From positions 45,283 to 68,653 of the forward strand of contig NW_014577073.1 of NCBI RefSeq assembly GCF_000485595.1: a stretch of 23,371 nucleotides of DNA. The letters are read 5' to 3'. Shown one piece after another: positions 20,401 to 23,371 of this stretch. The notes below the pieces were generated by a model that did not search any database, was not told the DNA's origin, and saw nothing but the letters and a program-made list of their open reading frames with translations. The translations under genes and the position numbers were made by a program. Position 1 is the stretch's first letter; the number at the start of each line of letters is the position of its first letter. The stretch is from Priapulus caudatus. Its lineage: Eukaryota > Priapulida > Priapulimorpha > Priapulimorphida > Priapulidae.

Positions 20401-21395
20401 CGCAGGATCGCGGAATACTCGCGAGCATGTACAGGCTCACCAGGGAGTCCGATTTTGTGAAACGTTAAATCCCGTTGAAGAAAATTTAGGTGGGTGGTAA
20501 GAATGTACAATATCTTCTATTTTAACACACGCACAGACAGGTACTTTATTTGAATGAGACATTGTCACTATTCCGAAACATCAAGACTGATTGCCTTGTT
20601 TAAGTTATCGCACACGCTCGAAGGGCTCAGATTCGATTGAATTCCTGTGTCAACGTCCGACTGTATGCGTCAGTCATACCGAGTAATAACACATAAAGTG
20701 AGAACTAAGCGCCGTATGATCACTAGTATAGACATTGATAGAAGGGAAATAAACGTTCTGTAAAGCCTGGCGGCACAACACGGGCGAGCCCTAGTCCTGT
20801 CTCAAGGCGATTCGGATTGCACCACACACCAAGCCATGCCTCTCACCGACGTTTCTTTCTCATTTCTAAGTAAGAACTTCTGCTTACAACTAAGGGTACA
20901 TAGGTACAGTACTGTAAGCTGCTAACACGGATTTATAGGACAATGTGACCACAATGACATTGATGAGCTATGACACAATCAGAATACTCTAATATGCCTA
21001 ATACACCTCTGTGAAAAGTACATCTCTGACCAACTAGCAGGTTGAACCAGGTAGACGTAAACACGTAAGAAATTTAGAGGCTTTCTTACTTGCTGCAATC
21101 TGAGGTTCCTGGTTGAGGCTTAATAATATAATATGATGTCCTCAGCTTCAGCTTGCCCACTTCCCGCAGTCATCACCTGCCTGCACCCTGACCATCCACG
21201 GGGCCTATGATGGCGCGCGCCTAGACGCCCGACTCCATTTTTTATTGTCCACATTGCCCGCATCTCATCCACGTCGGGTGGTCTGCCTGTGTGTTGTGTT
21301 GTGTGTTGCGTGTGTATTGTAAATGTCGGATGTTGGCTCTGGACTCAAGTGTCGTGCTTGCCGTGTGTGGGGTAATGTGACTGAGTTGCAAGAGC
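20401..21395. other. Unique sequence, no recognised gene
   Basis: Cleaner-looking, balanced-composition DNA without repeats until a TG-rich patch at about 21285-21325. I recognise no coding region. If the small exon at 21396 is real, its 5' UTR and promoter would lie here, but no TATA box is evident. Confidence 0.45.
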
Positions 21396-21516
21396 ATGAG
21401 ATACATTGCATTGTTGTCCGTGATGTTTTGCAGGGTACACGGTGCCTCATCTGCGAAGTCAACAGATGACTTAGGATTCATGTTAAGGCGAGATGCAGAG
21501 AATGTGCTCGGAGCAG
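21396..21516 (+). CDS. Possible first coding exon of a small secreted peptide (speculative)
   Basis: The ATG at 21396 has A at -3 and an in-frame stop 18 bases upstream (21378-21380). It opens 40 codons that end at GAGCAG/GTAAGT (donor GT at 21517-21518), phase 1. The translation begins MRYIALLSVMFCRVHG, which looks like a signal peptide with a short hydrophobic core. A hydrophilic part containing TDDLGFMLRRDAENVL follows, with a dibasic RR at residues 31-32 such as prohormone convertases cut. Without splicing the frame would stop at 21534-21536, giving 46 residues. I recognise no family. A frame this short can arise by chance, and a second splice reading exists because TTTTGCAG at 21427-21434 resembles an acceptor. 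The opposite strand carries a longer frame (137 residues, 21242-21655) that I regard as its shadow or as chance. Confidence 0.2.
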
Positions 21517-21750
21517 GTAAGTCAATAAGCCCATAGCCGAAACAGGGTACGCTGCGTGTGTGGTCGCGTGTCGCAGTGCAGTGGCCCTCGACCGAAACGT
21601 CTGTTGCGGTGGTGCTTGTTGCCGTACGCGTTTGTTGTGTGTGTGCACAGTGCATGGCATCGACTGCTTTGGCCTTGTGCTATGAGTTGTGCTGTGTGCG
21701 TTGTAACTCCGTAAATGCTTATGGGTGACAGTCGTTTTTTTAAAGAGACA
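21517..21750. other. Unique sequence downstream of the speculative exon
   Basis: Contains the donor-like GTAAGT and then TG-rich, balanced sequence. No second exon is recognisable before the CAG-type repeat starts. Confidence 0.4.
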
Positions 21751-23042
21751 CCAGAAGTACAAAGTAGCATAACAGCACAATCAGCAGTAGCAGCAGATAG
21801 AGGCGGATGCACCGCACGAGCAGTTGAAGATTAGCATGCATAGCAACCAAGAGACACCCATATAGCATCAACAGTAACCGACAATAGCCAACCAGTACAT
21901 AAGCATCCAGCAAAGCAAGCAATAGCAGCAGTTAGGGCAGCGAGTAGTCAGTAGCATCGAGCGCTCACGTAAAAGCAGTAGCAAAAGGACGAGTTAGCCA
22001 CCTATGCAATACAGCAGTATATCAGCAATACCAAACAGTCAAGCAGCAAGCACAACATACACAGCAAGTAGCAACAGACACACACCACAGGTAAAACTAT
22101 GCATGAGCACAGTAGCCAAGTAGCATCACCAATAACCAGCAGTAGCAACTACACTAGCAACATCCACCAGTAACGCAGTATGCAAAGCAAACAGCAGGCA
22201 CAACGAACAGTAGAGCAGCAGTAGCTAACAGCAGCAAGCTAAACAGCAGTAGTCAGCAGTAATCATACATCAGCAGTAACAGCAGAGCACAGCAACCTGA
22301 TACAGCACAGTAATAAAGTGACAGCCAGTACAGTAGCATCACACTAAAAGAGCAGTAGCAGCAGCAACATTACAATCAGCATAAATAGCAGTACCGCAAA
22401 GCAGAGCATTCACCATAAAGCTAGTCTACAGTAGACAGCGTAGACAGCTAGAACAGCCCGTAACACAGTACACATACAGAGCACAGCAGAACATCAGGGC
22501 GAGCCCCCCCCGTAGCTATCTAGAGATCGGCATACAGCATAGCAGTACAGCAGCATCAGTAATAGCATAACAGCAGAACCAGCATTCATCTATCAACACA
22601 CGCATCACACTACTACAGCAATCAGCAACAATAAGCAAACCAGCAGCAGCAGTAAACAGCATAACAGCAAGTACACACGAGCACTCACAGTAACAGCATA
22701 AAGCAATCAGCAGTAGCATAGCATCACAGTAGACACATAGCACAGTAGTCATTAGTGCGATCAGCATAACATCATGGGAAGCACGCAGTAACAGTAGCAT
22801 CAGTCATACTAAACAAGCAATTCAGTAGGCATACCATCAGCAGCTAAACAAGCACTAAGGGACAGTAGCACATACTATATAGTATTCGCACACGTAGCAA
22901 CAGCAGCATTAACAGTCAGCAGCAAATAACATAACAAACAGCAGCAGTCCAGACATAGTATACTAGCATATCAGTAACAGTCACAACAGTTAGCAATAGT
23001 TAGCAGCATACACACAGTATACACAAATACATACCAGCAGTA
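21751..23042. repeat. Irregular CAG/TAG/AAC/CAT mosaic repeat, about 1.3 kb
   Basis: Nearly the whole stretch is built from AGCAGTAGCA, CAGCATAACAG, CAGTAACAG and CAATAGCAG words, so the plus strand is poor in T. The phase shifts constantly, giving no fixed unit. Leucine/cysteine-rich frames on the minus strand (21740-21922, 22516-22800) are translations of GCTGCTACTG-type repeats. An isolated C9 run sits at 22505-22513. Confidence 0.85.
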
Positions 23043-23135
23043 GCTCTCCGCTCCTCTCTCACTCTCCTTTCCTACTCCCACTCTCTCCTCTCTCTCTCTC
23101 GCTTCCTCTCTCTCCTTCTCCTCTCTCGTCCACTC
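23043..23135. repeat. (CT)n-rich polypyrimidine tract
   Basis: About 90 bases of C and T with few interruptions, including CTCTCTCTCTCTCGC near 23090-23102. A minus-strand Glu/Arg-rich frame over it is an artefact. Confidence 0.9.
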
Positions 23136-23371
23136 CTCACCCAACTTCACTGCCACCAACTCGCACTCACACCCTGAGCTCAAGCCATCATATTCAAATG
23201 TTTACCATCACTTCGATACAGTCTAGGTCACTGGTCAAGTGTGTTTAATCATTTCCACTAACAACCATCTCGAAAATACTTTCCGAAACAATGTACAAGA
23301 TTTTACCCCCTCATGCCCCGAACTTATGAGCCTTCACCTTGTCTGAGCCGCTCCCCGACTCACTTCGAGCC
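23136..23371. other. Right end of the window, no gene seen
   Basis: C-rich sequence at first, then balanced unique sequence up to the edge. Too short to judge. Confidence 0.5.

Noticed and set aside
20620-20650. tRNA B-box-like word near GATTCGATTGAATTCC
   Set aside because: No matching A-box, acceptor stem or cloverleaf could be folded around it.
21242-21655. 137-residue minus-strand frame
   Set aside because: The His/Thr-rich ends come from TG-rich simple sequence, and the middle is antisense to the speculative small exon. No family was recognised, and the opposite strand offers the better start and splice signals.
21740-22800. Leu/Cys-rich minus-strand frames resembling membrane proteins
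   Set aside because: They arise from repeated CTG/CTA/GTT codons of the CAG-type repeat read in reverse, and the hydrophobicity is a by-product.

Overview
The window looks like animal, most likely arthropod, nuclear DNA. It holds one confidently recognised coding segment: the first coding exon of a DM-domain transcription factor of the dmrt99B/DMRTA group, on the minus strand at 111-531. The arthropod call rests on the flanks of the DM domain. CpG is not depleted and base composition swings between CpG-dense patches and AT-rich stretches. The order cannot be fixed from this sequence. There are no operons, and no tRNA, rRNA, CRISPR array or complete protein gene that I can recognise.

Layout. 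Positions 1-110 are intron 1 of dmrt99B, with an (AC)20 microsatellite, and the rest of that gene lies beyond the left edge. Because the gene points left, everything from 532 to 23371 is its 5' flank: about 22.8 kb with no other recognisable gene. The first 14 kb of this flank is clean-looking intergenic DNA. It carries a CpG-dense presumptive promoter/5' UTR (532-1130), a 70-bp purine-pyrimidine alternating tract (1227-1296), a 37-bp minisatellite (1735-2225), a 588-bp foldback MITE with TTAA flanks (3503-4098), a 30-bp minisatellite (4684-4920), a second alternating tract (6496-6583), a GC-rich island with a CRE and a 13-bp direct repeat exactly 100 bp apart (about 9680-10200), GA and TA microsatellites, an array of 14 CCAAT-box units spaced 26 bp apart (12131-12500), and a long purine tract (13660-13975).

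From about 14.1 kb the texture changes. Positions 14.75-20.18 kb are dominated by a degenerate composite satellite, with a 28-30 bp unit and a longer unit of about 95 bp nested in it. Copies differ by many 1-3 base indels, so the stretch is either a decayed satellite or poorly polished long-read gap fill. A unique segment (20.4-21.75 kb) follows and contains a speculative small exon for a secreted peptide (21396-21516). Next comes a 1.3 kb mosaic of CAG/TAG/AAC/CAT words (21.75-23.04 kb), then a CT-rich tract up to the right end.

The only functional link I can infer is that the flank may hold cis-regulatory DNA for dmrt99B. The CCAAT array, the CRE island and the Z-DNA-prone tracts are the candidates. 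None of this can be demonstrated from sequence alone.
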